In this document: positions 37,045 through 46,532 of the stretch, in pieces
Layout of the letters: every line of letters begins with the position of its first letter
Position numbering within the stretch: position 1 is the first letter of the stretch
Assembly: GCF_037890675.1 (NCBI RefSeq)
Contig: NZ_CP149574.1
Location: forward strand, 930,001 to 994,000
Length of the DNA: 64,000 bases
DNA from: Methylovirgula sp. 4M-Z18
GTDB lineage: Bacteria > Pseudomonadota > Alphaproteobacteria > Rhizobiales > Beijerinckiaceae
Reading direction: 5' to 3'
Notes under the pieces: generated by a model
Databases searched by the model: none
The model's input: the letters and a program-made list of their open reading frames with translations, nothing else
What the model was told of the DNA's origin: nothing
Position numbers and translations under genes: made by a program

Positions 37045-38551
37045 TCTGCCGAACGAGCCGGCGACCGAAGCCTTGGCGTTCGAGGTTGCGCAGCTTGTCG
37101 GCGCCGACGATCTGATCACGCTGTCCGGCGATTTGGGCGCTGGCAAAACGACCTTCGCGCGGGCGCTCATCCGTCATCTGACGGGCGAACGCAGCCTCGA
37201 AGTGCCAAGCCCCACCTTCACCTTGATGCAGGTTTATGACGGCCGCGAATTTCCGGTCGTGCATGCGGATCTCTATCGCATCAAGGATCCGGAGGAACTC
37301 GGCGACCTCGGCTGGGAAGAGGCCTCGGATGGCGCACTGATCATGGTGGAATGGCCCGAGCGCGCCGGCTCGGCCTTGACCGCCGACCGGCTCAACATTT
37401 CCTTCTTCCTCGACCCGGCGAAGGGCACTGGCTACCGGCACGTGGTGCTCACAGGTGTCGGCAAATTCGCCGCGAGTGTCGCGCGGGCCAAGGCCACCGA
37501 TGCGTTGCTCGGGTCGAGCGGCTGGGCCGAGGCGCAGCGCATCTTCATGCTCGGCGACGCCTCGACCAGGGCTTACGAGCGGCTGCGCAAGCCGAAGGGC
37601 GACCAGGCGGTGCTGATGATTTCGCCGCCGCGGCCGGACGGGCCACCGGTCCGGTTTGGCCGGCCCTACAGTGCGATCGCCAAGCTTGCGGAAAACATCC
37701 GGCCGTTCATTGCCGTGGATTTGGGGTTGCGGGAGCTGGGCTATTCGGCGCCGGCGATCTACGCGCAGGACATGGAAGGCGGCCTCGCGATTCTCGAGGA
37801 TCTTGGCGACGCCTTCGTCACGGGGCCGGACGGTCCGGTGCCGGAACGCTATAGCGAGGCGATTGCGCTGCTTGCCGATCTGCATGCCAAATCGCTGCCC
37901 GAAACCCTGACGCTGCCGGATGGCGAGAGCTACCGCATTCCGATCTACGACATCGATGCGATGCTGATCGAGGTCGAACTGATTTGCGATTGGTACGCGC
38001 CCTACATTGCCGGCGCTTCGCTCACCTCCAGCGCGCGCGCGACCTTCGTCGCCCTGTGGCGCGACCTATTGAGCGAGATTCTGGTGGCGCCGGCGACCTG
38101 GGTGTTGCGCGACTATCATTCGCCCAATCTGTTGTGGCTCGCCGATCGCAAGGGCTTTCAGCGCGTCGGCCTGATCGACTTCCAGGATTGCGTGCTCGGC
38201 CATCCGGCCTATGACGTGGTCTCTTTGCTGCAGGACGCGCGCGTCGATGTGCCGGCGGCGCTCGAAATGCGGCTGCTGGGCGAATATGTGCGCGCGCGCC
38301 GCGCCGCGCAGAAGGATTTCGACACGACGAGCTTTGCCCGCGCCTATGCGATCATGGGCGCGCAGCGGGCGACGAAAATCCTGGGGATTTTTGCGCGCCT
38401 CGATAAGCGCGACAACAAACCGCAATATTTGGCGCATATTCCGCGTCTCGAGCGGTATCTGGCGAAATGCCTCGCGCATGAGGCGCTGGAGCCGGTCAGG
38501 GCTTGGTGCCAGGACAATCTGCCGCGCGCGATCGCGGCCGAGGTGCAATAG
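37001..38551 (+). CDS. Fused TsaE (tRNA t6A ATPase) - AmgK-like sugar kinase
   Basis: The product has 516 residues in two parts. Residues 1 to about 165 are TsaE: P-loop GDLGAGKTT at 43-51, and PSPTFTLMQVY and HADLYR, needed for t6A37 tRNA modification. From about 175 there is an aminoglycoside-phosphotransferase-fold kinase with R-D371-Y-H373-S-P-N376 and IDFQDCVLGHPAYD, like AmgK, which phosphorylates MurNAc/GlcNAc at the anomeric carbon in peptidoglycan recycling. The fusion is common in alphaproteobacteria. The next gene is MurU-like, the following enzyme of that recycling path. The start lies inside the divL-type gene (44-base overlap). Confidence 0.88.
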   Translation: MTFQSSTQQSIWRIDLPNEPATEALAFEVAQLVGADDLITLSGDLGAGKTTFARALIRHLTGERSLEVPSPTFTLMQVYDGREFPVVHADLYRIKDPEELGDLGWEEASDGALIMVEWPERAGSALTADRLNISFFLDPAKGTGYRHVVLTGVGKFAASVARAKATDALLGSSGWAEAQRIFMLGDASTRAYERLRKPKGDQAVLMISPPRPDGPPVRFGRPYSAIAKLAENIRPFIAVDLGLRELGYSAPAIYAQDMEGGLAILEDLGDAFVTGPDGPVPERYSEAIALLADLHAKSLPETLTLPDGESYRIPIYDIDAMLIEVELICDWYAPYIAGASLTSSARATFVALWRDLLSEILVAPATWVLRDYHSPNLLWLADRKGFQRVGLIDFQDCVLGHPAYDVVSLLQDARVDVPAALEMRLLGEYVRARRAAQKDFDTTSFARAYAIMGAQRATKILGIFARLDKRDNKPQYLAHIPRLERYLAKCLAHEALEPVRAWCQDNLPRAIAAEVQ

Positions 38552-38553
38552 GA

Positions 38554-39282
38554 ATGGGTATGTCGGATCGTCCCGATCGTGCAATGGTTTTTGCGGCTGG
38601 CCTAGGCAAGCGTATGCGCCCCGTCACCGACCGGGTGCCGAAACCGCTCATCCAGGTTGCCGGCAAGACCATGCTCGACCATATGCTCGACCGCTTGGCC
38701 GATGCCGGCATCAGCAAGGCGGTCGTCAACGTGCATTATCTTGCCGATCAGATCGAAGCGCAGCTTGCGGGGCGCCAGCACCCGAAGATCGTAATTTCGG
38801 ATGAGCGCGCCGAATTGCTCGATCAAGGCGGCGGCATCAAGAAGGCGCTGCCGCAGCTTGGGTCCGAGCCGTTTTTCATCTGCAACACCGACGCCTTGTG
38901 GATCGAGGGACCGAAAAGCAATATGGGCCGGATGTTGGAGCACTGGGATCCGGCGAAAATGGATGTGCTGCTTCTGGTTGCCGAAACAGCGACCAGCGTC
39001 GGCGTCGATTGGCCGGGCGATTTCACTATGGCGCCGGATGGGCGGCTGACGAAGCGTGAAGAGCGCAAGGTCGCGCCGTTTGTGTATGCCGGCGTCGGCA
39101 TCATCAAGCCGGAGCTCTTTGCCGGTGAACAGGCGGATGTTTTCCGCCTCGCGCCCTATTTCTTCGATGCGGCCGAGCAGGGCCGGCTGTTCGGCCTGCG
39201 GCTCGACGGGATCTGGTTGCATGTCGGCACGCCGCAGGCGATACACGAAGCGGAAGAGGCCATCCTGCAATCTGCGCAATAA
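38554..39282 (+). CDS. MurU-like nucleotidyltransferase (MurNAc-1-phosphate uridylyltransferase)
   Basis: The 242-residue product begins MGMSDRPDRAMVFAAGLGKRM; the glycine-rich AAGLGKRMRPVTDRVPKPL is the nucleotide-binding signature of sugar-1-phosphate nucleotidyltransferases. The family includes MurU, which makes UDP-MurNAc from MurNAc-1-P made by AmgK, bypassing fosfomycin-sensitive MurA. The location two bases after the tsaE-amgK fusion strongly supports this. ATG 38554 is chosen; an in-frame codon at 38503 lies inside the preceding gene. Confidence 0.85.
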   Translation: MGMSDRPDRAMVFAAGLGKRMRPVTDRVPKPLIQVAGKTMLDHMLDRLADAGISKAVVNVHYLADQIEAQLAGRQHPKIVISDERAELLDQGGGIKKALPQLGSEPFFICNTDALWIEGPKSNMGRMLEHWDPAKMDVLLLVAETATSVGVDWPGDFTMAPDGRLTKREERKVAPFVYAGVGIIKPELFAGEQADVFRLAPYFFDAAEQGRLFGLRLDGIWLHVGTPQAIHEAEEAILQSAQ

Positions 39283-39319
39283 CGCGTCATGGGGCTCATG
39301 GCCCGACCCTAGGTAAGGG

Positions 39320-42300
39320 ATGTCGGCACCGCGCGTTGTCACCATAGCGCCAGGCGCGAAATTTCTCGACGTGCTGGTGGACCATTTGCTCGATGGTTCG
39401 CTGGTGCCGGGCTTTTCGGCCGCGCTCGGCCCGCTCGCCTTGAGCGACGTGACGATTTTCGTGCCGACTCAGCGCGCGGCGCGCGCGCTGGCGCAAGTGT
39501 TTTCGGCGCGTTTCCCAGGCCCGTCCTGCATTCTGCCGCGCATTCTGCCGCTGGGCGCGCTCGACGGCGATGCGAGCGGCCTTTTTGCCGGCGAGCCCGG
39601 TTTCGATCCGCTCCTCGATGAGGATTTGCCCCAAGCGATTCCCGATATCGAGCGGCGCATGATCTTGGCGCGCCTCATTCTGCAATGGGGCAGGGCGGTG
39701 CAGAATGCCATTGTCTCGATCGATGCGCAGGGGCGCTCGACCCATCATGCCGACGAGGCCATGCTGGTCGCAACGACGCCGGCCGATGCCTGGGCTCTAT
39801 CGCGCGACCTCGCCGGCCTCATCGACGAATTGATCATCGAGGGCGTGGCTTGGTCGGACATCAAGCCCTTCGGCGTCGAACGCTACGACGATTATTGGCG
39901 CATCACGCTCGATTTTCTCAATATCGCGATGACGCAATGGCCGGACATTCTGGCGTCGCGCCATAGGGTCGATGCGGCGACGCGGCGCGCACGCCTGATC
40001 GAGCGCGAAATCGCGCGGCTGCAAAGCACACCGCCGCGCGGGCCGATCATCGCCGCCGGTTCGACCGGCACCAATCAGGCGACAGCGCGGCTGCTTGCGG
40101 CGATCGCGCGCGCACCGCAAGGCGCGGTGGTCTTGCCGGGCCTCGACAAGACGCTCGATGATGCGGCGTGGCACATCTTGTCCGGCGGCGAGCACGCCGA
40201 GCCGGCGAGCAGCCATCCGCAAGCCGTCCTCTCCCGGCTCGTCGCGACTTTGGGACTGACGCGCGCGGAGATTGCCGAGGTCGGCATGGTGCCTTCGTCA
40301 CTCGCCCGGCGCACGCGGCTGATCAGCGAGGCGCTGCGGCCGGCCGAGAGCACGGAGCATTGGTTGCGCTTCGTGCAGGGCCATGACGAACATTATATGC
40401 GTGAAGCGCTGCAGGATCTTGCGCTCATCGAGGCGCTCGACGAACGCGAGGAAGTGCTCGCCATTGCCCTTGCCTTGCGCGAAGCGCTGGAGACGCCGGG
40501 CCGCACCGCCGCGCTGGTCACGCCCGACCGTAATCTCGCGCGCCGTGTGCAATCGGAATTGCGGCGGTGGCAGATCGATGTCGAACCTTCGGGCGGGGAA
40601 CCGCTCGACAGGAGTTGCGCCGGCACATTCGCGCGGCTCGTGATGACCTATGTGGTGACGCCGGAAGATTCGGCCAATCTGCTCGCATTGTTGAAATATC
40701 CTGCTGCGCGGCTCGGTCTGCCGCGCGAGGAACTCGATCGCCTCAGCGAAATTCTGGAAGCCGGTGTGTTGCGCGTGCTGTTGCCGGGGTCGGACATGGG
40801 TGATGTCGCTGCTTTGCTCGATGCGGCGCGTGAAGCCGCAGACGATCCGCACGCGCATCCGTTGCAACAGCGGATCACGGAGAGCGATTGGACCGAACTT
40901 CTGGATCTCCTCACCCGATTCACCGCCATTGTCGCGCCGTTGATGCGATTGGACGACGCGCCGCTCGCGCAATGGCTCGATGCGCATCGCGCGACGATTA
41001 TCGCACTCACTGAGGACAACGAGCACGGCGGCTTGCAGGATGCGAGTGCCGAGACGCTGGCCAAGGTCTTTGACGCGTTGCAGGCGGCCGCCGAACATGG
41101 CATGAGCTTCGGCGCGACCGACTACCTGGCGTTTTTTTCGTCCGTTCTGGCCGAACAATTGGTGCAGATCCATCGGCCCTCGCATCCGCGCCTGAAGATT
41201 CTCGGCCTGCTCGAGGCGCGGCTCCTGTCGGTCGATCTTGCGGTGCTCGGCGGCCTCGACGAAACGATCTGGCCGCCGCAGGCCGAAACGGACGCTTTTC
41301 TCAACCGCCCCATGCGGGCAGCGCTTGGCCTCACGCCGCCGGAGCGGCGCATCGGCCAGACCGCGCATGACTTTACCGTCGCCTGCGGTCATCCCCATGT
41401 GATCTTGACGCGCGCGCTCAAACGCGATGGCGCACCAACCGTTGCCTCGCGCTTCCTGCAGCGCCTCGGCGCGCTCGCGGGCGCCCATTGGGAAGCTTGT
41501 AAAAGCGCGGGCGAGAACTATCTTCGCCTCGCGCGGCTGATCGATCGTGCCGAGATGCAAATCGTGCTGAAGCCGCCGAAGCCAAGACCAAGCGTGAGCT
41601 TGCGCCCGCAACGCTTGAGCGTCACGCAAATTGAGCGCCTGCGCCGCGATCCCTATTCGATCTACGCCGAGCGAATCTTGCGGCTAACGCCGCTGGGCGA
41701 GCTCAATCAGGTCGAGGGCCCGAGCGAGATTGGTGCGGTTCTGCATGACGCGCTGAACGACCTGGTGCGTAAATATCCCACCGGTGCAACGCCGGCCGCG
41801 GCTTTGGCCGACATGAAGAAAAAGGTTGGGGAGGATTTCGCGCGGCTGCTGCTGGACCCGGATTTCCGCGCCTTCCGCTGGCCCGATATTGTCACCGCGC
41901 TGCAGGATATCTTCGCATGGGATGCTGGCCGCCGCGTCGGCAGCGCGCGCTTTGTCGCGGAAGAAAGCGGCGCCTTGCCGCTCACCTTGCTCGATGGCAG
42001 CCTCTTCAAGCTCACCGCGCGCGCCGACCGTTTCGAAATCGGTTCGGATGAGGCGGTGACGATTGTCGATTTCAAAACTGGAGCTGTGCCATCGTCGCGT
42101 GAAATCTATGCAGGCTTTGCGCCGCAATTGACTCTCGAAGCGGCGATGGTCGCGCAGAATGCGTTTGCGCATCTGCCGCCTAACCCGAAAGTCGCCGATG
42201 CGCTGTATGTGAAGTTTCTCGGCATCGATGAGATCAAGCCCAAGTCGGTCACGGAGAAGCCGCGCGCAGAAGCGCAGGAAAAATCGATTGCCGATCTCGC

Positions 42301-42481
42301 CGCGGACCATCTGCAAGGCCTGCGGCAGCTCCTCGATCAGTTCCGGCAGGAAGACACGGCTTACGTGTCGCGGCCGTTCCCGCAATTTGTCATGCGCTTC
42401 GGCGTCTACGATCATCTCGCGCGGGTCAAGGAATGGTCGGCAACCGGCGGCGCTTTGGATGGCGCGGAGGGCGAAAGCTGA
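39320..42481 (+). CDS. addB: Double-strand break repair protein AddB
   Basis: The 1053-residue product is the AddB subunit of the AddAB helicase-nuclease, which resects double-strand breaks for RecA loading. The alphaproteobacterial type lacks a clear Walker A motif at the N-terminus (FVPTQRAARALAQVF there). The central part has LGGLDETIWPP. The C-terminal PD-(D/E)xK nuclease motif is TIVDFKTGAVPS. Its stop overlaps the addA ATG by one base (TGATG), so the two subunits are coupled. Confidence 0.93.
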   Translation: MSAPRVVTIAPGAKFLDVLVDHLLDGSLVPGFSAALGPLALSDVTIFVPTQRAARALAQVFSARFPGPSCILPRILPLGALDGDASGLFAGEPGFDPLLDEDLPQAIPDIERRMILARLILQWGRAVQNAIVSIDAQGRSTHHADEAMLVATTPADAWALSRDLAGLIDELIIEGVAWSDIKPFGVERYDDYWRITLDFLNIAMTQWPDILASRHRVDAATRRARLIEREIARLQSTPPRGPIIAAGSTGTNQATARLLAAIARAPQGAVVLPGLDKTLDDAAWHILSGGEHAEPASSHPQAVLSRLVATLGLTRAEIAEVGMVPSSLARRTRLISEALRPAESTEHWLRFVQGHDEHYMREALQDLALIEALDEREEVLAIALALREALETPGRTAALVTPDRNLARRVQSELRRWQIDVEPSGGEPLDRSCAGTFARLVMTYVVTPEDSANLLALLKYPAARLGLPREELDRLSEILEAGVLRVLLPGSDMGDVAALLDAAREAADDPHAHPLQQRITESDWTELLDLLTRFTAIVAPLMRLDDAPLAQWLDAHRATIIALTEDNEHGGLQDASAETLAKVFDALQAAAEHGMSFGATDYLAFFSSVLAEQLVQIHRPSHPRLKILGLLEARLLSVDLAVLGGLDETIWPPQAETDAFLNRPMRAALGLTPPERRIGQTAHDFTVACGHPHVILTRALKRDGAPTVASRFLQRLGALAGAHWEACKSAGENYLRLARLIDRAEMQIVLKPPKPRPSVSLRPQRLSVTQIERLRRDPYSIYAERILRLTPLGELNQVEGPSEIGAVLHDALNDLVRKYPTGATPAAALADMKKKVGEDFARLLLDPDFRAFRWPDIVTALQDIFAWDAGRRVGSARFVAEESGALPLTLLDGSLFKLTARADRFEIGSDEAVTIVDFKTGAVPSSREIYAGFAPQLTLEAAMVAQNAFAHLPPNPKVADALYVKFLGIDEIKPKSVTEKPRAEAQEKSIADLAADHLQGLRQLLDQFRQEDTAYVSRPFPQFVMRFGVYDHLARVKEWSATGGALDGAEGES

Positions 42482-45400
42482 TGAGTCTGCGTCCGCCCGC
42501 CGATACGATTCACAAGCAGCGCACCGCGTCCGACCCCGCGCTCTCAGCCTGGGTCTCGGCCAATGCCGGGTCGGGCAAGACCCACGTTTTGGCGCAACGC
42601 GTGATCCGCATGCTGCTCAGCGGCGTGCAGCCCGCGAAGATTCTCTGCCTGACTTTCACCAAGGCCGCCGCCGCCAATATGGCGCAAAAAGTGTTCGACA
42701 CGCTCTCGCGTTGGACGATGCTCGAGGATGATGCGCTGCGGCAAGCGATCTTGGAGACCGGCGCGCCGGCGCCCGACACGAATGATCTTGCCAAGGCACG
42801 TCGCCTCTTCGCGCGCACGGTGGAAACGCCCGGCGGGTTGAAGATTCAAACCATCCATGCCTTTTGCGAAAAACTGCTGCATGTGTTTCCGTTCGAAGCC
42901 AACGTACCGGCGAGTTTCGAAGTTCTCGACGATCAGCAAAATGCGGTCTTGCTCGCGACGGCGCGGCAGGCCGTTCTGCATCGCGCATTAGGCGATCCAG
43001 CCTCACTGCTCGGGCAGAATTTGAATCTGTTGGTCCGCGAGGTGTCTTCCTCGTCGCTCGATACGTTGATCGGCGAAGCCATGGCGCAGCGCGGGGCGAT
43101 CACGCGGGTGATCCGCGCCTATCCCACGCAAGACAAGCTGACGCGTGCATTGCAACGCGAACTCGATTTGCAGGCGCACGAGACGGATGCGGCGATCGCG
43201 CAGGACATGCTCTATGGCGGTATCGCGCAAAGCGAATGGCCGAGCCTTGCCGCCGAAATGCAGCCATTCAGCAATGCGAAGGAGTCCGGTGCTGTCCTCT
43301 TGGCACGCGCCTTCGCCGCGCTCGACGACGCGAAGAAGCTGGAGATCTACAAGAGCATCTTCCTGACGGAGAAGGACAGCCCACGCAAAAACCTGGTAGC
43401 CAAGAAACTTGGTGAGACGCGGCCGCTCATTGCGCAAGTCTTGCTGGCCGAACAGGATCGGCTTGTTAAGCTTGTCGAGAAACTGAAACGCGCGCAAACA
43501 GTGACGCGGACGGTCGCATTGCTCGGCGTGCTGGGCGGCATTTTGACCGAATATGAAAGGATGAAGCGGCGCCAGGGCCTGTTCGACTTTCAAGACCTGA
43601 TCGAACGCACGTTGTCGCTACTCGCGCGCGCCGATGCGGCTTGGGTTCTCTACAAGCTCGATGCTGGCATCGATCACGTGCTGGTCGATGAAGCGCAGGA
43701 CACGTCGCCCGAGCAATGGCAGATTCTGCAAAAGCTCACGGAGGAGTTTTTCTCCGGCGAGTCTGCGCAGCGGCAGGCGCGCACGTTTTTTGCGGTCGGC
43801 GATCCAAAGCAATCGATCTTTTCGTTCCAGGGTGCCGATCCGGCGATGTTCGACGCCGTGCGCCGGGAGCTCGACAAGAAGGTGCGGGAAGCGGCAGACC
43901 CGCGCGAGCGGCGGTTGCTTTTCGAGCATGTTCAACTCGTGCTCTCCTTCCGCTCGGCGACCGATATTCTGGAAGCCGTCGACAAGGTCTTCGAAGCGCC
44001 GGAGCGCTCCCGCGGCCTGTCGGCCGGAGACGAAAATGTCAGGACAGTTCACCAGCCCTTGAAAGCGAAGGCGCCTGGCCTGGTCGAAATCTGGCCGCCG
44101 GTCGGCGCACAGGCACGGGAGACGCCGCGCGATTGGCGTTTGCCGGTGGATGCGCTCGACATGCAGGATCCGCCGGTCATTGTGGCAAGGCGCATTGCCG
44201 CCGCGATCAAGGCGATGATCGCGCCGGGTTCGCCCGATTACGTGATGGACAAGAACAACCAGCCGCGCGCGATTGACCCCGGCGACGTGATGATTCTGGT
44301 GCGGTCGCGCAACGCTTTCTTCGAAGCCGTCATTCGCGCGCTGAAGGCCGCCGACGTGCCGGTGGCCGGCGCGGACCGCCTGCAGCTCACCGATCACATC
44401 GCGGTGATGGATTTGATCGCGCTCGGCCGCGCGTCGCTCTTGCCGGATGATGATCTGACCGTCGCGACGGTACTCAAATCGCCGCTCGTCGGTCTCGACG
44501 ATGACGATCTGATCGCGCTCGCGCCTTCGCGACCAGGCACGCTGCTGCACGCGCTGCAACAATCCGCCGACCCACGCCATGGCGCCGCCGCGCGGCAATT
44601 GCACGCGTGGCAAAAGCAAGCTGCGACGCTGGCGCCCTTCGCCTTTTACAGCCACGTGCTCGGCGCCGATGGCGGGCGGCGCAAGTTGCTGGCCCGGCTC
44701 GGGCCGGAGGCGGGCGACGCCATCGACGAATTCCTCAAATTGACATTGGCGGAGGAGCGCAAGCAGGCGCCGGCGCTGGTGACATTCCTGAATGGGCTGC
44801 AGCAGATCGACCTTTCCATCAAGCGCGACATGGAGGCGCAGCACGGCGCCGTGCGGGTGATGACGGTGCATGCCGCCAAAGGGTTGGAAGCGAAGATCGT
44901 CTTTCTGCCGGACACGTGCAGCGTGCCGGGCGGACGGCACGATCCGAAGATCTTTTTTCTCGACGACGGCAAGGGTGGCGCTTTGCCGGCCTGGTCGCCG
45001 CGCACCGCGACCGATACCGCTGCGGTTGGCGCGGTGCGCGAGACGGCGCGGCAGGCGCAAATCGAGGAGCATCGTCGGCTGCTCTATGTCGCGCTCACCC
45101 GCGCCGAGGAACGGCTCTATGTGGCGGGCTTCCATGGCCCGCGCGGGCGCAATGCCGAGTGCTGGTTCGACATGATCTGGGCCGGGCTCGAGCCCGACCT
45201 GCAGATTCTGCCGGCGCCTTGGGACGGCGCTGAGCAGATCTACCGCCGCCAGGTCATCGCCTATCAGAAAACCGACGTGACTGCCGCGGCGCAAGCGGGC
45301 GCGGTCGAGACGCGGCTCCCGGATTGGCTCGAGCGCGATGCGCTGCCCGAGCACGATGCGCCGCCGCCGATCAGCCCCTCCAACGCCGCCACCGCAGCCG

Positions 45401-46011
45401 ACCGAAACAACGGGCCGCGCGCACAGGCGGTACCTGGCCGAGACGCCGCCCAGCGCGGCAGCCTGATGCACGCCCTGCTGCAGCATTTGCCCGACGTGGC
45501 CACGAATCGGCGTGAAGCGGCCGGTTTGCGCTTCCTCCAGGCCGAAGCGCAGCGGCTCGATGCCGGCGCGCGGGCGGCACTGCTCAGGGAGGCGCTGGAT
45601 GTTCTCGACGCTCCGGCGCTGGCGGCGCTGTTCGGGCCACAGTCGCGTGCCGAGGTCGGGATCGCGGGCGAAATCGCTGGCGCCCTGGGAGCCAAACTGA
45701 GGGTCACGGGTCGTATCGACCGGCTGGCGGTGACGGCCGAGGCCGTGTTCATCGCCGATTACAAGACCGGCCGCCCGCGGGAGCTGGCCGAGACGCCTGC
45801 CGCCTATGTGTCGCAACTGGCGCTCTACCGGGCGGTGGTGGGTGCGCTTTATCCCCACCTGCCGGTCCGGGCCTTCCTGATCTGGACGACGGGACCGCAA
45901 TATCTTGAGATTCCGGAGCAAAGTCTGGATGCGGCGCTGGCGCACGTCACCTCTGCGCCAGGCGCGGAGATCGGCGCGCTTGACGGCGATGCGGCTCCTT
46001 CCTACCTATGA
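42481..46011 (+). CDS. addA: Double-strand break repair helicase AddA
   Basis: The 1176-residue UvrD-type helicase-nuclease has Walker A ANAGSGKT (residues 27-34), motif II LVDEAQDTSPEQW, QSIFSFQGADP, VMTVHAAKGLEAKIVFLPD and LLYVALTRAEERLYVAG, plus a C-terminal nuclease motif FIADYKTGRP. It works with AddB. ATG 42481 gives the standard N-terminus. The order addB-addA-trxA is conserved in Hyphomicrobiales. Confidence 0.95.
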   Translation: MSLRPPADTIHKQRTASDPALSAWVSANAGSGKTHVLAQRVIRMLLSGVQPAKILCLTFTKAAAANMAQKVFDTLSRWTMLEDDALRQAILETGAPAPDTNDLAKARRLFARTVETPGGLKIQTIHAFCEKLLHVFPFEANVPASFEVLDDQQNAVLLATARQAVLHRALGDPASLLGQNLNLLVREVSSSSLDTLIGEAMAQRGAITRVIRAYPTQDKLTRALQRELDLQAHETDAAIAQDMLYGGIAQSEWPSLAAEMQPFSNAKESGAVLLARAFAALDDAKKLEIYKSIFLTEKDSPRKNLVAKKLGETRPLIAQVLLAEQDRLVKLVEKLKRAQTVTRTVALLGVLGGILTEYERMKRRQGLFDFQDLIERTLSLLARADAAWVLYKLDAGIDHVLVDEAQDTSPEQWQILQKLTEEFFSGESAQRQARTFFAVGDPKQSIFSFQGADPAMFDAVRRELDKKVREAADPRERRLLFEHVQLVLSFRSATDILEAVDKVFEAPERSRGLSAGDENVRTVHQPLKAKAPGLVEIWPPVGAQARETPRDWRLPVDALDMQDPPVIVARRIAAAIKAMIAPGSPDYVMDKNNQPRAIDPGDVMILVRSRNAFFEAVIRALKAADVPVAGADRLQLTDHIAVMDLIALGRASLLPDDDLTVATVLKSPLVGLDDDDLIALAPSRPGTLLHALQQSADPRHGAAARQLHAWQKQAATLAPFAFYSHVLGADGGRRKLLARLGPEAGDAIDEFLKLTLAEERKQAPALVTFLNGLQQIDLSIKRDMEAQHGAVRVMTVHAAKGLEAKIVFLPDTCSVPGGRHDPKIFFLDDGKGGALPAWSPRTATDTAAVGAVRETARQAQIEEHRRLLYVALTRAEERLYVAGFHGPRGRNAECWFDMIWAGLEPDLQILPAPWDGAEQIYRRQVIAYQKTDVTAAAQAGAVETRLPDWLERDALPEHDAPPPISPSNAATAADRNNGPRAQAVPGRDAAQRGSLMHALLQHLPDVATNRREAAGLRFLQAEAQRLDAGARAALLREALDVLDAPALAALFGPQSRAEVGIAGEIAGALGAKLRVTGRIDRLAVTAEAVFIADYKTGRPRELAETPAAYVSQLALYRAVVGALYPHLPVRAFLIWTTGPQYLEIPEQSLDAALAHVTSAPGAEIGALDGDAAPSYL

Positions 46012-46047
46012 GGCAACTGTGGCGGCCGGTTTCTCGAGTCGCCGTCC

Positions 46048-46131
46048 GAGCAATTTTCCATTCTTCCGGAATCGGAAAATTGCTCTAAGCTTTATTGGTC
46101 GCATTCCCGAAAAGTCGAACAGCTTTTCGGG
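46048..46131. repeat. RIME-like intergenic element of two palindromes between addA and trxA
   Basis: GAGCAATTTTCC (46048-46059) pairs with GGAAAATTGCTC (46074-46085) around a 14-base, partly self-complementary centre. CCCGAAAAG (46106-46114) pairs with CTTTTCGGG (46123-46131). Two large palindromes separated by about 20 bases match the layout I recall for Rhizobium intergenic mosaic elements. A degenerate relative is at 49563-49594. The element lies in the trxA leader, so it may also affect trxA expression. Confidence 0.65.
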
Positions 46132-46158
46132 TCAATGCTCGAAAGAAAGAGGGTTTTC

Positions 46159-46479
46159 ATGTCCACGGAAAAGGTCACCGACGCCAGCTTCGAGGCCGAC
46201 GTCTTGAAATCGTCTGAGCCTGTGGTTGTCGACTTCTGGGCGGAATGGTGCGGCCCTTGTAAGATGATCGCGCCGGCGCTGGACGAAATCGCCAAGGAAA
46301 TGGCCGGCAAGGTGAAGGTCGTGAAGCTCAATGTCGATGAGAATCCGGCCGTGTCCGCCAAGCTCGGCATTCGCTCGATCCCGACGCTGATGCTGTTCAA
46401 GAATGGCCAGGTCGCGTCGCAAAAGGTGGGCGCTGCGCCGAAGGGCGAACTCGTGAAATGGATCAACGGCGCGGCTTAA
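46159..46479 (+). CDS. trxA: Thioredoxin
   Basis: The 106-residue product has the redox motif [19 protein letters not shown] and the cis-proline loop [12 protein letters not shown]. It is a general cytoplasmic disulfide reductant for ribonucleotide reductase, methionine sulfoxide reductase and others. ATG 46159 follows GAGGG at the right spacing. A strong terminator lies 27 bases after the stop. Confidence 0.97.
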   Translation: MSTEKVTDASFEADVLKSSEPVVVDFWAEWCGPCKMIAPALDEIAKEMAGKVKVVKLNVDENPAVSAKLGIRSIPTLMLFKNGQVASQKVGAAPKGELVKWINGAA

Positions 46480-46506
46480 TTTTCACAGCCAAGCGGATCG
46501 TCGATC

Positions 46507-46532
46507 AGGGCCTCCATGCGGAGGCCCTTTTT
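46507..46532 (+). terminator. Rho-independent terminator of trxA
   Basis: AGGGCCTCC (46507-46515), loop ATGC and GGAGGCCCT (46520-46528) form a perfect 9-bp stem followed by T residues to 46532. It directly abuts the stop codon of the convergent nth gene. Confidence 0.92.

Noticed and set aside
43618-45945. A 775-codon minus-strand frame inside addA
   Set aside because: The sense frame has all UvrD-helicase motifs; the antisense product shows no motif and unnatural R/H/Q composition.
46048-46085. Terminator of addA
   Set aside because: The strong palindrome has no T-run and matches a dispersed repeat layout, so it is annotated as a repeat instead.
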